From assembly GCA_900541065.1 (NCBI GenBank), contig UQIE01000012.1, positions 4,949-68,948 of the forward strand: a DNA stretch of 64,000 nt. Reading direction: 5' to 3'. Within the stretch, counting starts at the first letter, position 1, and every line of letters begins with the position of its first letter. The notes below the pieces were generated by a model, which made no database searches, was not told where the DNA came from, and saw only the letters and a list, made by a program, of their open reading frames with translations. This document shows, piece after piece, positions 55,048-63,987 of the stretch. The position numbers and the translations under genes were made by a program. The DNA comes from an uncultured Collinsella sp. (GTDB taxonomy: Bacteria; Actinomycetota; Coriobacteriia; Coriobacteriales; Coriobacteriaceae).

Positions 55048-55048
55048 C

Positions 55049-56830
55049 TTACTCGTTGAGTAGCCTTACGGCTTCGGCGGCCATGTTCTCGACCGTCATG
55101 CCGTTCTGAGCGAGCAGTTCGTTGGGCTCGTAGCGGTCGGGGAAGCCCTTGGCGATGCCGAAGGTGCGCGTGCGCACGGGCGTGCAGGCCAGGTAGCACG
55201 CCACGCGCTCGCCCCAGCCGCCGTCCAAGATGCCGTCCTCGAGGGTGACAACAACGCGATGCTCGGCGGCAAGGCTATCGAGGAACTCGCGGTCGAGCTC
55301 GGTTGCAAAGCGCGGGTTGACGAGCGTGGCCTCGATGCCGTACTCGGCAGTCAGACGGTTTGCCACGCGCTCACCCAGCTCAAAGAAGTCGCCGAGCGCA
55401 AGCACGGCCACATCGCGGCCCCGACGCACCACGTTGTAGCGAACGGCGCTGTAGTCGGTGTCTTCGGCGGGCGCAAGGTCGGGGCGGCTTACCAGGCCGA
55501 TGCCCGGTACACGGATCGCCACAGGATGCTCGCGATGGTCGAGCGACCAGCTCAACATGGACAGATATTCCTCCATGCAGGCCGGCGCTAGGTAGCATAT
55601 GTTGGGAAGAGCGCCCAGCATGGAAATATCGAAGAACGAAAGGTGCGTCTCGGACGTGGTGCCAAAGATTGACGCACCAAACACCAGGATGGTTGCGGGG
55701 GCATCGTTGAGGCACAGGTCGTGCCACAGCTCGTCGTAGGCGCGCTGCAAAAACGTGCCGTACACACCAAAGACTGGTTTGGCGCCCGAGCGCGCAAGCG
55801 CGGTGGCAAAGGTCACGGCGTGCTCCTCGGCAATGCCCACGTCGACAAACTGCTTGCCGGCGGCAGCGCGAAGCTCGGGTGTAAAGCCCATGATGTAGGG
55901 CGTGGCGGCCGTGATGCCCACGACCTGCGGATCGCGCTCGATGGCGGCGCTGAGCGCCTCGCCCGTAATGTCGGCATAGGTGCGCGGCGCAGGCTCGCTC
56001 GGATGGCCCGGGCAGAGCTTGCGGCCGGTCGCCATGTCAAAGGGGCCTACGTGATGCCAGCGCTCGGGGTCGTTTTGGGCTGGCTCAAAGCCCTTGCCCT
56101 TGGCGGTCGAGACGTGCAGCACGATGGGGTGGTCGATGTCGCGCAGCTCCTGCAGCGCGTCGACGAGGGCCAACACATCGTTACCGGCGTCCAGATAGCG
56201 GTAATCGAGCCCCATCGCGCGGAAAACGTTGCGCTCACAGGCGCCGTTGCTGGCGCGCAGCTCGGCCAGATTGCGATACAGGCCACCATGGTTCTCGGCA
56301 ATGGACTGGTCGTTGTCATTGACGATGATGATCAGGTTGCTGTCGAGCTCGGCGGCGTTGTTAAAGCCCTCAAACGCCAGGCCGCCCGAAAGCGAGCCGT
56401 CGCCAATAACGGTAATGACGTTGTACGTATCGCCCGCCAGGTCGCGCGCGTGGGCAAGGCCGCAGCCCAGGCTCACCGACGTGGAGGTATGGCCCATGGC
56501 GAACAGGTCGTGCTCGGACTCGTCGGGATTGGCAAAGCCGGAAGCCTCGCCATAGCGTGCTGGATCGATATAAGTGTACGCGCGCCCGGTCAGCGCCTTG
56601 TGGGCGTAGGTCTGGTGCGAAACGTCAAAGACAATCTTGTCGATGGGGGAGTTAAACACGCGATGAAGCGCAACCGTAAGCTCAACGACGCCCAAGTTGG
56701 GGGCAACGTGCCCGCCGACGGCGGCGGAGCTTTCGAGGATTGCCTGACGGATCTCGCCGCAGAGCAGCGGGAGCTCGGCGCGGTCGAGAGCCTTGACGTC
56801 CTCGGGCGTTGTCGTTTGCGTAAGCAGCAT
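55049..56830 (-). CDS. dxs: 1-deoxy-D-xylulose-5-phosphate synthase
   Basis: A 593-residue thiamine-diphosphate enzyme, first step of the MEP isoprenoid pathway. It has GGHVAPNLGVVELTVALH near 39, FDVSHQTYAHK near 69 (DVGHQ in most homologues), the TPP motif GDGSLSGG near 144 with NDN downstream, and a transketolase-like GIAEEHAVTFA near 350. It is shorter than the usual 620-640. The ATG has GGAG about 12 bases upstream. A broader transketolase-like relative is less likely but possible. Confidence 0.85.
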   Translation of the reverse strand: MLLTQTTTPEDVKALDRAELPLLCGEIRQAILESSAAVGGHVAPNLGVVELTVALHRVFNSPIDKIVFDVSHQTYAHKALTGRAYTYIDPARYGEASGFANPDESEHDLFAMGHTSTSVSLGCGLAHARDLAGDTYNVITVIGDGSLSGGLAFEGFNNAAELDSNLIIIVNDNDQSIAENHGGLYRNLAELRASNGACERNVFRAMGLDYRYLDAGNDVLALVDALQELRDIDHPIVLHVSTAKGKGFEPAQNDPERWHHVGPFDMATGRKLCPGHPSEPAPRTYADITGEALSAAIERDPQVVGITAATPYIMGFTPELRAAAGKQFVDVGIAEEHAVTFATALARSGAKPVFGVYGTFLQRAYDELWHDLCLNDAPATILVFGASIFGTTSETHLSFFDISMLGALPNICYLAPACMEEYLSMLSWSLDHREHPVAIRVPGIGLVSRPDLAPAEDTDYSAVRYNVVRRGRDVAVLALGDFFELGERVANRLTAEYGIEATLVNPRFATELDREFLDSLAAEHRVVVTLEDGILDGGWGERVACYLACTPVRTRTFGIAKGFPDRYEPNELLAQNGMTVENMAAEAVRLLNE

Positions 56831-57058
56831 CGTTGTGGGTTACTCCATGCGAATCGAGCACCGGCGCTCCCTCGGCCGGCACAATTGCACAAAACAGTCT
56901 CGCACATTTTGGCGTTTGATATGTGACGGCGGCGCGGTAATTCGCCAACTGGCGGGGCAAAACGTTTTGTCCGATGCCATACTGATGTGTTCCATGATGT
57001 TTTTATCGATTGTGCGCAGGCCGTGGCTTGTCGCCGTGAGTCGCTGGAAGGAGGCAGC

Positions 57059-57592
57059 ATGTCTGATGTCGTTCGTGCCGAGAAAATCGCGTGCGAAGTG
57101 GACCATGCTGCCCGTCAACTGGCACAGGCGGGCCGTTTGGACCTGACGCGCGAGTTTATCCAGCATGGCGATGTGACGGTGTATACGCATGTGACCTCGG
57201 TGGCGCGGGCAAGTCTGTCCTTTGCCGAGCGCTTGGGCCGCGTCGGTGTCTCGGTTGACCGCGCCTCGTTGCTGCGCGGGGCCCTGCTGCACGATTACTT
57301 TCTCTATGACTGGCACGATCCCGACCCAAGCCATCGGCTGCATGGCTTTCGCCATCCGTTTTTTGCCCTGGCACGTGCGGAGGAAGATTTTGAGCTGACG
57401 TCGCGCGAGCGGAATATCATCGTGCGGCATATGTTTCCGCTGGTGCCAGTGCCGCCGACGTGTCGTGAGGCTTGGATTGTATGCCTGGCAGATAAATGGT
57501 GCGCGCTGCGCGAGACGGTCGCCGGCCGTCTACCGCGCAAAGGCGGCGCGAACGATTCGAACGAGGGCTCGAACGAAAAGAGGAGAGGGTAG
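57059..57592 (+). CDS. HD-domain phosphohydrolase-like protein
   Basis: A 177-residue cytoplasmic protein with HD-type metal motifs: THVTSVA near 41, LLHDYFLYDWH near 82 and RHPFFALA near 100, then IIVRHMFPLVP and CLADKWCALRE. AAGGAGGC precedes the ATG. It sits immediately before the CmpB-like membrane protein gene (3 bp gap), so the two are co-translated. Substrate unknown. Confidence 0.85.
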   Translation: MSDVVRAEKIACEVDHAARQLAQAGRLDLTREFIQHGDVTVYTHVTSVARASLSFAERLGRVGVSVDRASLLRGALLHDYFLYDWHDPDPSHRLHGFRHPFFALARAEEDFELTSRERNIIVRHMFPLVPVPPTCREAWIVCLADKWCALRETVAGRLPRKGGANDSNEGSNEKRRG

Positions 57593-57595
57593 ACG

Positions 57596-58615
57596 GTGGG
57601 AACCGCGATTGATATGGCATTTGACGGCGCGACGCTCGCCGCCTGTCCGCTCTCGGCGCTGGTGCTCTCGTTTGCCTTCTACGGTTTTTGCGGCTGGGCA
57701 TGGGAATCGACAGTCTGCGCCATGCTCAACCACGGACGATTTGCCAACAGTGGCTTTTTGCTGGGGCCGTGCTGCCCTATCTATGGCGCGGGCGGCATTG
57801 CCTGCTGGCTGCTGTTGCGTGGGATTCCGGATGCCTCGAGCCAGTTTGTCGCTGCAGCGCTCGTATGCAGCGTGATTGAGTACAGCGTGGGCGCGCTGCT
57901 GGAAAAAACAACGGGCGCTCGCTTTTGGGACTATTCGCACCTACCGTTTAACCTGCACGGACGTATCTGCCTGTACTGGGCTTGCGCGTTTGGCCTGGGT
58001 GCGCTGTGCATTTGCCGTTTAGTGGAGCCGGCATTGCTGGGGCTGCTTGGCCATCTGCCGGTGCTGATTGTGCGGCTGTCCGCCTTTATCGTCGCGGTCG
58101 CGATGATGGTCGACGCGGCGTGCTCGTTGGCGAGCTGGCGGCGTCTGTCCGATCAGCTGGAGCGCGTGCGCGCCGACCTTGCCGACCGCATCAATGAGTC
58201 GCTTGCCGATGCCTCGGACTCAATGCTCGAGCGCATTCCCGAATCGACGATTGACTCGGTGACACAGACGCACATCCGTAGCCGTGCCGTTAACGCGTGG
58301 CTGGCCGAGCTGGGTGACGCGACGCTCGATGCCCTGCGAGAGAAGGCTTCGATGCCGACGTTTATCGCGGACGGTGCCCGCGGTCTGGCACTTGCTGCCC
58401 GCCGCGTGGCCGATGCCGCGCCGAGCATGCCTCGTCCGTCGCTCAGTCGTCGCCTTGCCGGCAAGCGCATGAGCCGTCCGGTGCCGAGCGTGTCACTCAG
58501 CCGCCGCGACCTACGCTTCTTTAACGCCTTCCCGCGTCTGCGCATCAACCGCTACGAGGGCGTCATCCGAGCTACCGACCTCCGCGACCGAGCCCGCGAG
58601 CTGTTCCGACGCTAG
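57596..58615 (+). CDS. CmpB-like putative ABC transporter permease (DUF1113-type membrane protein)
   Basis: A 339-residue protein. The first 180 residues have about five membrane segments and the family pattern FYGFCGWAWESTVCAM, GFLLGPCCPIYGAGG, LEKTTGARFWDYS and NLHGRICLYWACAFG. The C-terminal third is charged and Arg-rich, probably cytoplasmic. A GTG start follows GGAGAGGG. Similar proteins lie next to HD genes in other gut anaerobes; despite the family name no ATPase is adjacent and transport is unproven. Confidence 0.82.
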   Translation: MGTAIDMAFDGATLAACPLSALVLSFAFYGFCGWAWESTVCAMLNHGRFANSGFLLGPCCPIYGAGGIACWLLLRGIPDASSQFVAAALVCSVIEYSVGALLEKTTGARFWDYSHLPFNLHGRICLYWACAFGLGALCICRLVEPALLGLLGHLPVLIVRLSAFIVAVAMMVDAACSLASWRRLSDQLERVRADLADRINESLADASDSMLERIPESTIDSVTQTHIRSRAVNAWLAELGDATLDALREKASMPTFIADGARGLALAARRVADAAPSMPRPSLSRRLAGKRMSRPVPSVSLSRRDLRFFNAFPRLRINRYEGVIRATDLRDRARELFRR

Positions 58616-58679
58616 CCGGGATGGGAGCGCTCGCGGCTTCCTTGCTCGCGTATTTCCCGTTCGTTTCGCGCCCGTTGCC

Positions 58680-58711
58680 GCGCCGTTTCCAAGATTGCGG
58701 CGCCGTTTCCA
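58680..58711. promoter_or_regulatory. Two exact 12-bp direct repeats upstream of amt
   Basis: GCGCCGTTTCCA-type repeats (core CGCCGTTTCCA at 58681 and 58701) are spaced exactly 20 bp, two helical turns. A position about 110-130 bp before amt fits a nitrogen-responsive activator site, but no known box is matched. Confidence 0.4.
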
Positions 58712-58813
58712 TTCGACAACGCAGCGTTTAACAACGCCGTATCTGGTCTACACCAGTTGCTCCTCGGTCGCATTATGGGCGCCGACAACGTTCATGCGAT
58801 CAAGGGGGAGCGA

Positions 58814-60091
58814 ATGTACGATACGGGATCGACAACGTTTATGCTCATCTGCACCATGCTCGTGTTTTTAATGACACCGGGTCTGGCGTTTTTCTATGGC
58901 GGCCTCTCGAGGCGCAAAAATGTCATCAACACCATGCTCATGTGCTTTGGCGCCATTGGCCTGGTCGGCGTGCTGTGGATTGTTGCCGGCTGGTCGCTGG
59001 CCTACGGCGGCGACGGTTCCAGCCCGTTTATTGGAGGCCTTGACCAGCTGCTGTGCTTGCCGGTGCTCAACCAGGTGCTGCAGGCGGCTGAGGGCACCGC
59101 GTCGGACGGTGCCGTCTACCCTCAGATCATCAACATCGCCTTCCAGATGGCATTTGCTATGATCACGGCTGCTATCGTCACGGGCAGCCTGGCCGGCCGC
59201 GTTAAGTTTGGTGCCATGGCGGCCTTCCTAGGTATTTGGCTGCTCGTGGTCTATGCGCCGCTTGCCCACATGGTGTGGGGCGGCGAGGGCTCCTTTATCG
59301 GCGACATCATCGGTGCGCTCGACTTTGCCGGCGGCGACGTGGTGCACATCTCGTCCGGTCTGACGGGCCTGATTCTCTGCCTGATGCTCGGCCGTCGTCG
59401 CGGCTTTGGCATGGTGAGCTACCGTCCGCATAACGTGCCGTTTGTGGCGCTGGGCGCCGGCCTGCTTTGGTTTGGCTGGTTTGGCTTTAACGGCGGCAGC
59501 GAGTTTAAGGCCGACGCCGTGGCGGCGCTCGCCATCCTCAACACCGTGACGGCCAGCGCGGCGGGCATGGTCTCGTGGCTTGCCGTCGAGCGCGTGCACA
59601 CCGGTCGCCCCACGCTGGTGGGTGCCAGCACCGGTCTGGTTGCGGGCCTCGTGGTGGTCACGCCGGGCGCGGGCTTTGTCGAGCCGTGGGCGGCGCTGGT
59701 CATGGGCCTGATTGTATCGCCCGTCTGCTACCTGGCCATCAGCCATCTTAAGACCAAGTTCGGCTACGACGATGCGCTCGACGCGTTCGGCTGCCACGGC
59801 ATCGGTGGCATCTTGGGCGGCGTGCTCACGGGCCTGTTCTGCGTGCCGGAGCTTTCGTGGACCGGCAAGGGTGGCTTGTTTTACACGGGCGACATGTCGC
59901 TGCTCATCTCGCAGATTTTGGGCATTGTGGTGACGGTCGCTATTGTACTGGTGCTCGATTTGGTGATTGCCGCGGTGGTCAAGATGCTGTTCCACGGCAG
60001 CCTGCGTGTGGACGAGGCCGACGAGGCGCTGGGCCTGGATGTGAGTCAACACGGCGAGAGCGCATATCCCTCGTTCTCCGGACTCGATTAG
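58814..60091 (+). CDS. amt: Ammonium transporter
   Basis: A 425-residue Amt/Rh protein with eleven membrane segments. It shows FYGGLSRRKNVINTML near 30, DFAGGDVVHISSG near 175 and FGCHGIGGILGG near 318, which carries pore histidines. The ATG at 58814 follows GGGGGAG; a longer frame was rejected. It is followed by glnK, the usual partner that blocks the transporter when nitrogen is plentiful. Confidence 0.95.
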   Translation: MYDTGSTTFMLICTMLVFLMTPGLAFFYGGLSRRKNVINTMLMCFGAIGLVGVLWIVAGWSLAYGGDGSSPFIGGLDQLLCLPVLNQVLQAAEGTASDGAVYPQIINIAFQMAFAMITAAIVTGSLAGRVKFGAMAAFLGIWLLVVYAPLAHMVWGGEGSFIGDIIGALDFAGGDVVHISSGLTGLILCLMLGRRRGFGMVSYRPHNVPFVALGAGLLWFGWFGFNGGSEFKADAVAALAILNTVTASAAGMVSWLAVERVHTGRPTLVGASTGLVAGLVVVTPGAGFVEPWAALVMGLIVSPVCYLAISHLKTKFGYDDALDAFGCHGIGGILGGVLTGLFCVPELSWTGKGGLFYTGDMSLLISQILGIVVTVAIVLVLDLVIAAVVKMLFHGSLRVDEADEALGLDVSQHGESAYPSFSGLD

Positions 60092-60093
60092 CA

Positions 60094-60191
60094 GCACGGC
60101 TTTCCCAGGCACCCGACCTTGCCCCTCAAACCGTCGCTTGCGTACCGAAGTACGCGGCGCTCCTCTTTCGGGGCAATCTCGGGCACCTGGA
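60094..60191. repeat. Long imperfect palindrome between amt and glnK
   Basis: Outer arms 60094-60116 and 60169-60191 (20 of 23 complementary), a GCCCC/GGGGC inner pair, and a GCGTAC-CGAA-GTACGC tetraloop hairpin (60140-60155). It starts 3 nt after the amt stop and lies in the amt-glnK operon, so it may shape the amt/GlnK ratio. Confidence 0.7.
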
Positions 60192-60247
60192 AAACCCGTG
60201 CCATGTGAATGAGCGGTTCATTTCTATATTAAAGAGAGGAATTCACT

Positions 60248-60586
60248 ATGAAGAAGATTACGGCGGTCGTTCGTGCCGAGAAGCTTGAGGTTCTCAAAGA
60301 TGCGTTGTTTGCTGCCGATGTTCGTGGCATGACTATCAATCAGGTGCAGGGCTGCGGCGCGCAGCATGGCTGGAAGGAATACGTGCGCGGCAACGAGTTG
60401 CTTGTCAACACGATCCCTAAGGTGCAGTTCACGCTCATTTGTGCCGACGAGCACGTCGACGGAATTGTCGACATCATCTGCAACGCCGCTCGCACCGGTG
60501 CCGTTGGAGACGGCAAGATTTGGGTCGAGCCGGTCGAGGAGGTTATCCGCATCCGTACCTGCGAACACGGCCCCGCCGCGGTGTAG
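60248..60586 (+). CDS. glnK: P-II nitrogen regulatory protein
   Basis: A 112-residue trimeric P-II protein with MKKITAVVRAEKLEVLKDAL, the T-loop (about 37-55), the B-loop TGAVGDGKIWV and a C-terminal VIRIRTCEHG. Position 51, uridylylated Tyr in enteric GlnB/GlnK, is Leu here (YVRGNELLV), so this protein should not be modified at that site. It probably senses ATP/ADP and 2-oxoglutarate and binds Amt. AGAGGA precedes the ATG. Confidence 0.92.
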   Translation: MKKITAVVRAEKLEVLKDALFAADVRGMTINQVQGCGAQHGWKEYVRGNELLVNTIPKVQFTLICADEHVDGIVDIICNAARTGAVGDGKIWVEPVEEVIRIRTCEHGPAAV

Positions 60587-60660
60587 GGCCGACCGTTTGC
60601 CATCCGCAACGTTAAAATATCGCAATAAGGAATAAGACTTGCGTTGCGGATGGGCGGATT

Positions 60661-61323
60661 ATGGGTCGCAATAAATATCCCGAAGAGACGGTCGCGAAGA
60701 TTCTCGACGCGGCGCTGGAGCTATTCTGCGCACAGGGTTATGAGGGAACGAGCATCCAGGATATCGTTGACCGTCTCGATGGCATGACCAAGGGCGCTAT
60801 CTATCATCACTTCAAGAGCAAAGAAGAGATTTTCAACGCCGCGTTTGATCGAGCGATGGCTCCGATTGTTGAACGCCGCCGCGCGACGCTCGGTGCTGGC
60901 AATATGACGGGCGCCCAAAAGCTCAAGCGACTTTATGCGCCTGAGTCTGTCGTACCACAAATTGAGCTTTGGGCGCGCATACATCCTGCGGCGGATCCGG
61001 TAAAGAGTTCGCGTCTGCTGGCGATGCAGTATCAGAGTTCGTTTGACGAGTCGGCCGATGGATATCTCTTGCCGGTAATCGAGGAAGGCGTCGCCGACGG
61101 CTCCATTGCGTGCGAATGCCCGCGCGAAGCAGCAGAGGCCGTATCGTTGCTAGCGAATCTTTGGCTGCTGCCATTGTTCCGTCCGCTCGAGCCCAAGGAG
61201 CGAATGGTCGCTCGCGCGCAATGTTTGACGCAGATGGCGGCCGCAGTGGGTCTCGATTTGGGGGAAGAAGTGCTTCAAACAACGTGCCAAATTTGGGACG
61301 TTTGGAACCGTGTCGGGTGGTAA
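60661..61323 (+). CDS. TetR-family regulator
   Basis: A 220-residue protein with an N-terminal TetR helix-turn-helix (AKILDAALELFCAQGYEGTS then MTKGAIYHHFKSKEEIF) and a divergent helical ligand domain. It precedes an MFS transporter gene, and two matching palindromes lie between. It probably represses the transporter, and maybe itself, until a transported compound binds. The ribosome site is weak. Confidence 0.9.
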   Translation: MGRNKYPEETVAKILDAALELFCAQGYEGTSIQDIVDRLDGMTKGAIYHHFKSKEEIFNAAFDRAMAPIVERRRATLGAGNMTGAQKLKRLYAPESVVPQIELWARIHPAADPVKSSRLLAMQYQSSFDESADGYLLPVIEEGVADGSIACECPREAAEAVSLLANLWLLPLFRPLEPKERMVARAQCLTQMAAAVGLDLGEEVLQTTCQIWDVWNRVGW

Positions 61324-61324
61324 T

Positions 61325-61411
61325 ATACATACTAACGGTATATATATTGATGTAAGAGGGTGGCTACGGTCGCCCTTTTCGAGCCGTTAAATACATACCA
61401 ATAGTATGTAT
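61325..61411. promoter_or_regulatory. Two TetR-type operators before the MFS gene
   Basis: ATACATAC-N5-GTATATAT at 61325-61345 and ATACATAC-N5-GTATGTAT at 61391-61411. The shared arm, spacing and position between regulator and transporter make them good operator candidates. Confidence 0.7.
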
Positions 61412-61426
61412 AGGAGGCAAAGCTCT

Positions 61427-62689
61427 ATGGACGGGATGAGAGACTTCGATGCCGTATCAGCATCAAAGACAGCGCTGCCTATAAGACTCGTCGGTCTTCT
61501 CGTTGCGCAGCTGTGCGTGTATTCGACGTTGTCGGCGCTGTGCTTTGCGTGCCCGCTTTACTTGCTCGACCGCAGTGGTTCGTCAACGCTATATGGTGCC
61601 GTCGCGGCTATAGCGTTTATACCGGGCGTGCTTGCGACTCCGGCTGGCGGAGTATTAGCTGATCGAGAGGGGCATCGCGGCGTTCTAGCAGCTCTCGGTA
61701 TTGCTTTAATGGTTGCAGCGATGCTATTTGTTCCCATGAAGTGCTCGTTGCCCCTTGCGGCTGTTGTGGCGGTGATGCTGTGCGTCCAATACGCCGTTCA
61801 ATCTATTCTGAAGCCGATACTTCAAATTGAGACGCTGCACATGGTCGGCAAGGAAAAGGTCGAGCGGGCCACCGCGTTAGTGTCGCAGACGACCATGGCG
61901 AGCAATATTCTAGGTCCCGTGGTTGGAACAGCCGTCTACGGATGCTTTGGAATCGACGTCCTTTGCGCGATCGCGGCGGTGGCGTTTGCAATGTCGACGC
62001 TGCTGTTTTGGGCCACACTCAAACAAAATGTCCCCTCTGAAATGACGGGGGATAGCTCGACTCGTATGGCATGTCAAAGCGATTTTATGTCAGCGATTCG
62101 GTGCCTGCTCCAAAACACCTCGTTGCTCGCCGTGATTTTGCTTGCGGCTGTTTTGAATCTTGCGTTGGTTGGGTTAACGATTGGTGCACCCGTTATTGTT
62201 ACCAGGCATCTCGGCATGCAATCTTCCTGCATTGGGATTATTGAGGCAGCTATGGGGCTGGGCGGTCTTGCAGGCGGCGGTTTGGTCGGTATTAGGCCGA
62301 ATCGTTTTTCCTTCAATGACATATGTCGATACGTTGCGATGATCTGTTTTGGAGTCGTGCCGATTACTGTCACGCTGCTGAGCGGCGCTGGCCAAATTGT
62401 GTTTGCTGCGCTTGCGGTCGGTTCGGCATGGGTCATGGTGTGGGCGAGTATTGCGTCGGTCGAAATCGTTGCATTCGTTCAGCGGGCGGCGCCGGCGGAA
62501 CTCTGCGGAAAGGTGCTTTCGGTCGTATATATGGCTCTTTCCTGCGCAACGCCTATTGGCCAATTGACATACGGATTTGCATATGATCGATGGGCGCCGG
62601 CGGCTGTGTTCGCAGCTATGCTGGTGGTACTGGTGCTGACGACGGTGCTGTTTTATCGCTTGAAAAGTCGCTCACCACAAACAATGTGA
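61427..62689 (+). CDS. MFS transporter
   Basis: A 420-residue major facilitator with about twelve membrane segments. The loop 2-3 signature region is AGGVLADREGHR near 80. Charged loops are short and the central loop (near 205-225) is Thr/Ser-rich. AGGAGG lies nine bases before the ATG; an earlier ATG would start inside the operator. TetR context suggests drug or metabolite export. Confidence 0.88.
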   Translation: MDGMRDFDAVSASKTALPIRLVGLLVAQLCVYSTLSALCFACPLYLLDRSGSSTLYGAVAAIAFIPGVLATPAGGVLADREGHRGVLAALGIALMVAAMLFVPMKCSLPLAAVVAVMLCVQYAVQSILKPILQIETLHMVGKEKVERATALVSQTTMASNILGPVVGTAVYGCFGIDVLCAIAAVAFAMSTLLFWATLKQNVPSEMTGDSSTRMACQSDFMSAIRCLLQNTSLLAVILLAAVLNLALVGLTIGAPVIVTRHLGMQSSCIGIIEAAMGLGGLAGGGLVGIRPNRFSFNDICRYVAMICFGVVPITVTLLSGAGQIVFAALAVGSAWVMVWASIASVEIVAFVQRAAPAELCGKVLSVVYMALSCATPIGQLTYGFAYDRWAPAAVFAAMLVVLVLTTVLFYRLKSRSPQTM

Positions 62690-62795
62690 CGTTCGCAGTG
62701 CAGCGGTTTAACAGAAACGATTGCTGCGGCGTGGAACGCCCATACGAGAACGAGCCTCTCCTTCGCCTACAATATCGTGCAGACGAAGGAAAGGC

Positions 62796-63659
62796 ATGCC
62801 CATGATCAAGATGTTTGCGAGCGACTTAGACGGAACGCTGCTCAACGCCCTGCACGAGGCAGATGGGACCATCCGCCATGCCATTCGCGAGCTGACCGAG
62901 GCTGGCTTGCATGTGGTTCCCGCGACCGGGCGCTCGACGCTGCCGATTGGTGAGCATGGCTTTACGGGCCTGGCGCTTGACGCCTGCTGCTCCAATGGAT
63001 CAATCGTGCGCGACAGCCATGGCGAGGTGCTCAAGACCTGGACCATCGACCCACAGATCACCGAGGAGCTGCTCAAGGAGTTTCCGGATATTTGCTTCGA
63101 CTGCTCCACGCCCGATGGCATGTTCTCGAGCGGCTCGTTCGAGATGCACCAGGCGGGTTTTAAGAAGGACAGCCCTATCAAGCGCATCGTGATGCGCGGC
63201 ATGCGTGCACGTGGCGGGTATCACGAGGAACAGTATTTCGACCAGTCGATCGGCGACATCCTGCGCCACGATGTGTGTAAGATCAACTGCCGCGTGACCT
63301 CGCCCGAGCTGGAGCGCGACCTTAAGGCATATTTGGCCGAGCGATCGGACCGCGTGGTCAACGCGCCGTTCGATCCGGTGATGTTCGAGATCACGGACGT
63401 GGCGTGCAACAAGGGTGAGAGTGTGGCCTGGCTGGCGGGCTACTACGGTATTGCCGAGGACGAGGTCGCGGTTTACGGCGACGGCGGCAATGACATTGCA
63501 ATGCTCAAACGCTTCCGTCACAGCTACGCGACCAAAAACGCTAGCGATGCGGCTAAAGCCGCCGCGAGCGCAACTATCGGCAGTTGCATGGTCCACGCCG
63601 TCCCCAAACACATGCTCGCCACCATGCACAAGCAAAACTCTCGCACCGTCATCGAATAA
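62796..63659 (+). CDS. HAD-superfamily Cof-type phosphatase
   Basis: A 287-residue Cof-like (type IIB cap) HAD phosphatase. The nucleophile motif is FASDLDGTLLN, motif II lies in VPATGRST, Lys in the DVACNKGESVAWLA segment near 200, and motif IV is YGDGGNDIAML. The first ATG (62796) follows AAGGA; another ATG two codons later is equally possible. Substrates of this group are sugar phosphates and cofactors; the true one is unknown. Confidence 0.9.
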   Translation: MPMIKMFASDLDGTLLNALHEADGTIRHAIRELTEAGLHVVPATGRSTLPIGEHGFTGLALDACCSNGSIVRDSHGEVLKTWTIDPQITEELLKEFPDICFDCSTPDGMFSSGSFEMHQAGFKKDSPIKRIVMRGMRARGGYHEEQYFDQSIGDILRHDVCKINCRVTSPELERDLKAYLAERSDRVVNAPFDPVMFEITDVACNKGESVAWLAGYYGIAEDEVAVYGDGGNDIAMLKRFRHSYATKNASDAAKAAASATIGSCMVHAVPKHMLATMHKQNSRTVIE

Positions 63660-63660
63660 T

Positions 63661-63687
63661 GTGACAAAGGGGCAGCCCCTTTGTCAC
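63661..63687 (+). terminator. Hairpin terminator after the HAD gene
   Basis: Perfect 12-bp arms GTGACAAAGGGG and CCCCTTTGTCAC around CAG, beginning 2 nt after the stop. Confidence 0.75.
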
Positions 63688-63813
63688 AGGGGTCTGTGTT
63701 CTTGGAATACGAACATATATTCGCATATACAACTACGCTTTGATAGAATCGGTATCGTTGGCGGCAGTTCCATGTGCCGGGCAGCGCCCTCCATCTGATG
63801 GGAGGTGATGCCC

Positions 63814-63930
63814 ATGACCGATCTGATTGATTTCGTGAGACTTCTGACCGCTTTGGTCTCGTTCTCCACGGCACTCGTCGGGCTTTCCGAGGCACTCAAG
63901 CAACGTTCGAAGCAACGTAAGACGATATGA
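63814..63930 (+). CDS. 38-residue membrane peptide (holin-like toxin candidate)
   Basis: MTDLIDFVRLLTALVS then a hydrophobic stretch to about residue 26, then a basic tail KQRSKQRKTI. GGAGGTGAT precedes the ATG at the right distance. The upstream CCTCCATC can pair with GATGGGAGG (63789-63806), hiding the ribosome site in a hairpin. A GC-rich inverted repeat follows at 63951. Size, single span, basic tail and folded leader resemble small type I toxins, but no antisense RNA promoter was identified. Confidence 0.5.
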   Translation: MTDLIDFVRLLTALVSFSTALVGLSEALKQRSKQRKTI

Positions 63931-63948
63931 GAAAGCCATTTGGGTCGC

Positions 63949-63987
63949 CTCCCCCGCGGCGCAGCTTCTTTCCGCGGGCTCGGGGTG
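63949..63987. terminator. GC-rich inverted repeat at the window end
   Basis: CCCCCGCGG and CCGCGGG/GGGG arms with a loop containing TTCTTT lie after the 38-residue ORF. The structure may continue past the window. Confidence 0.4.
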
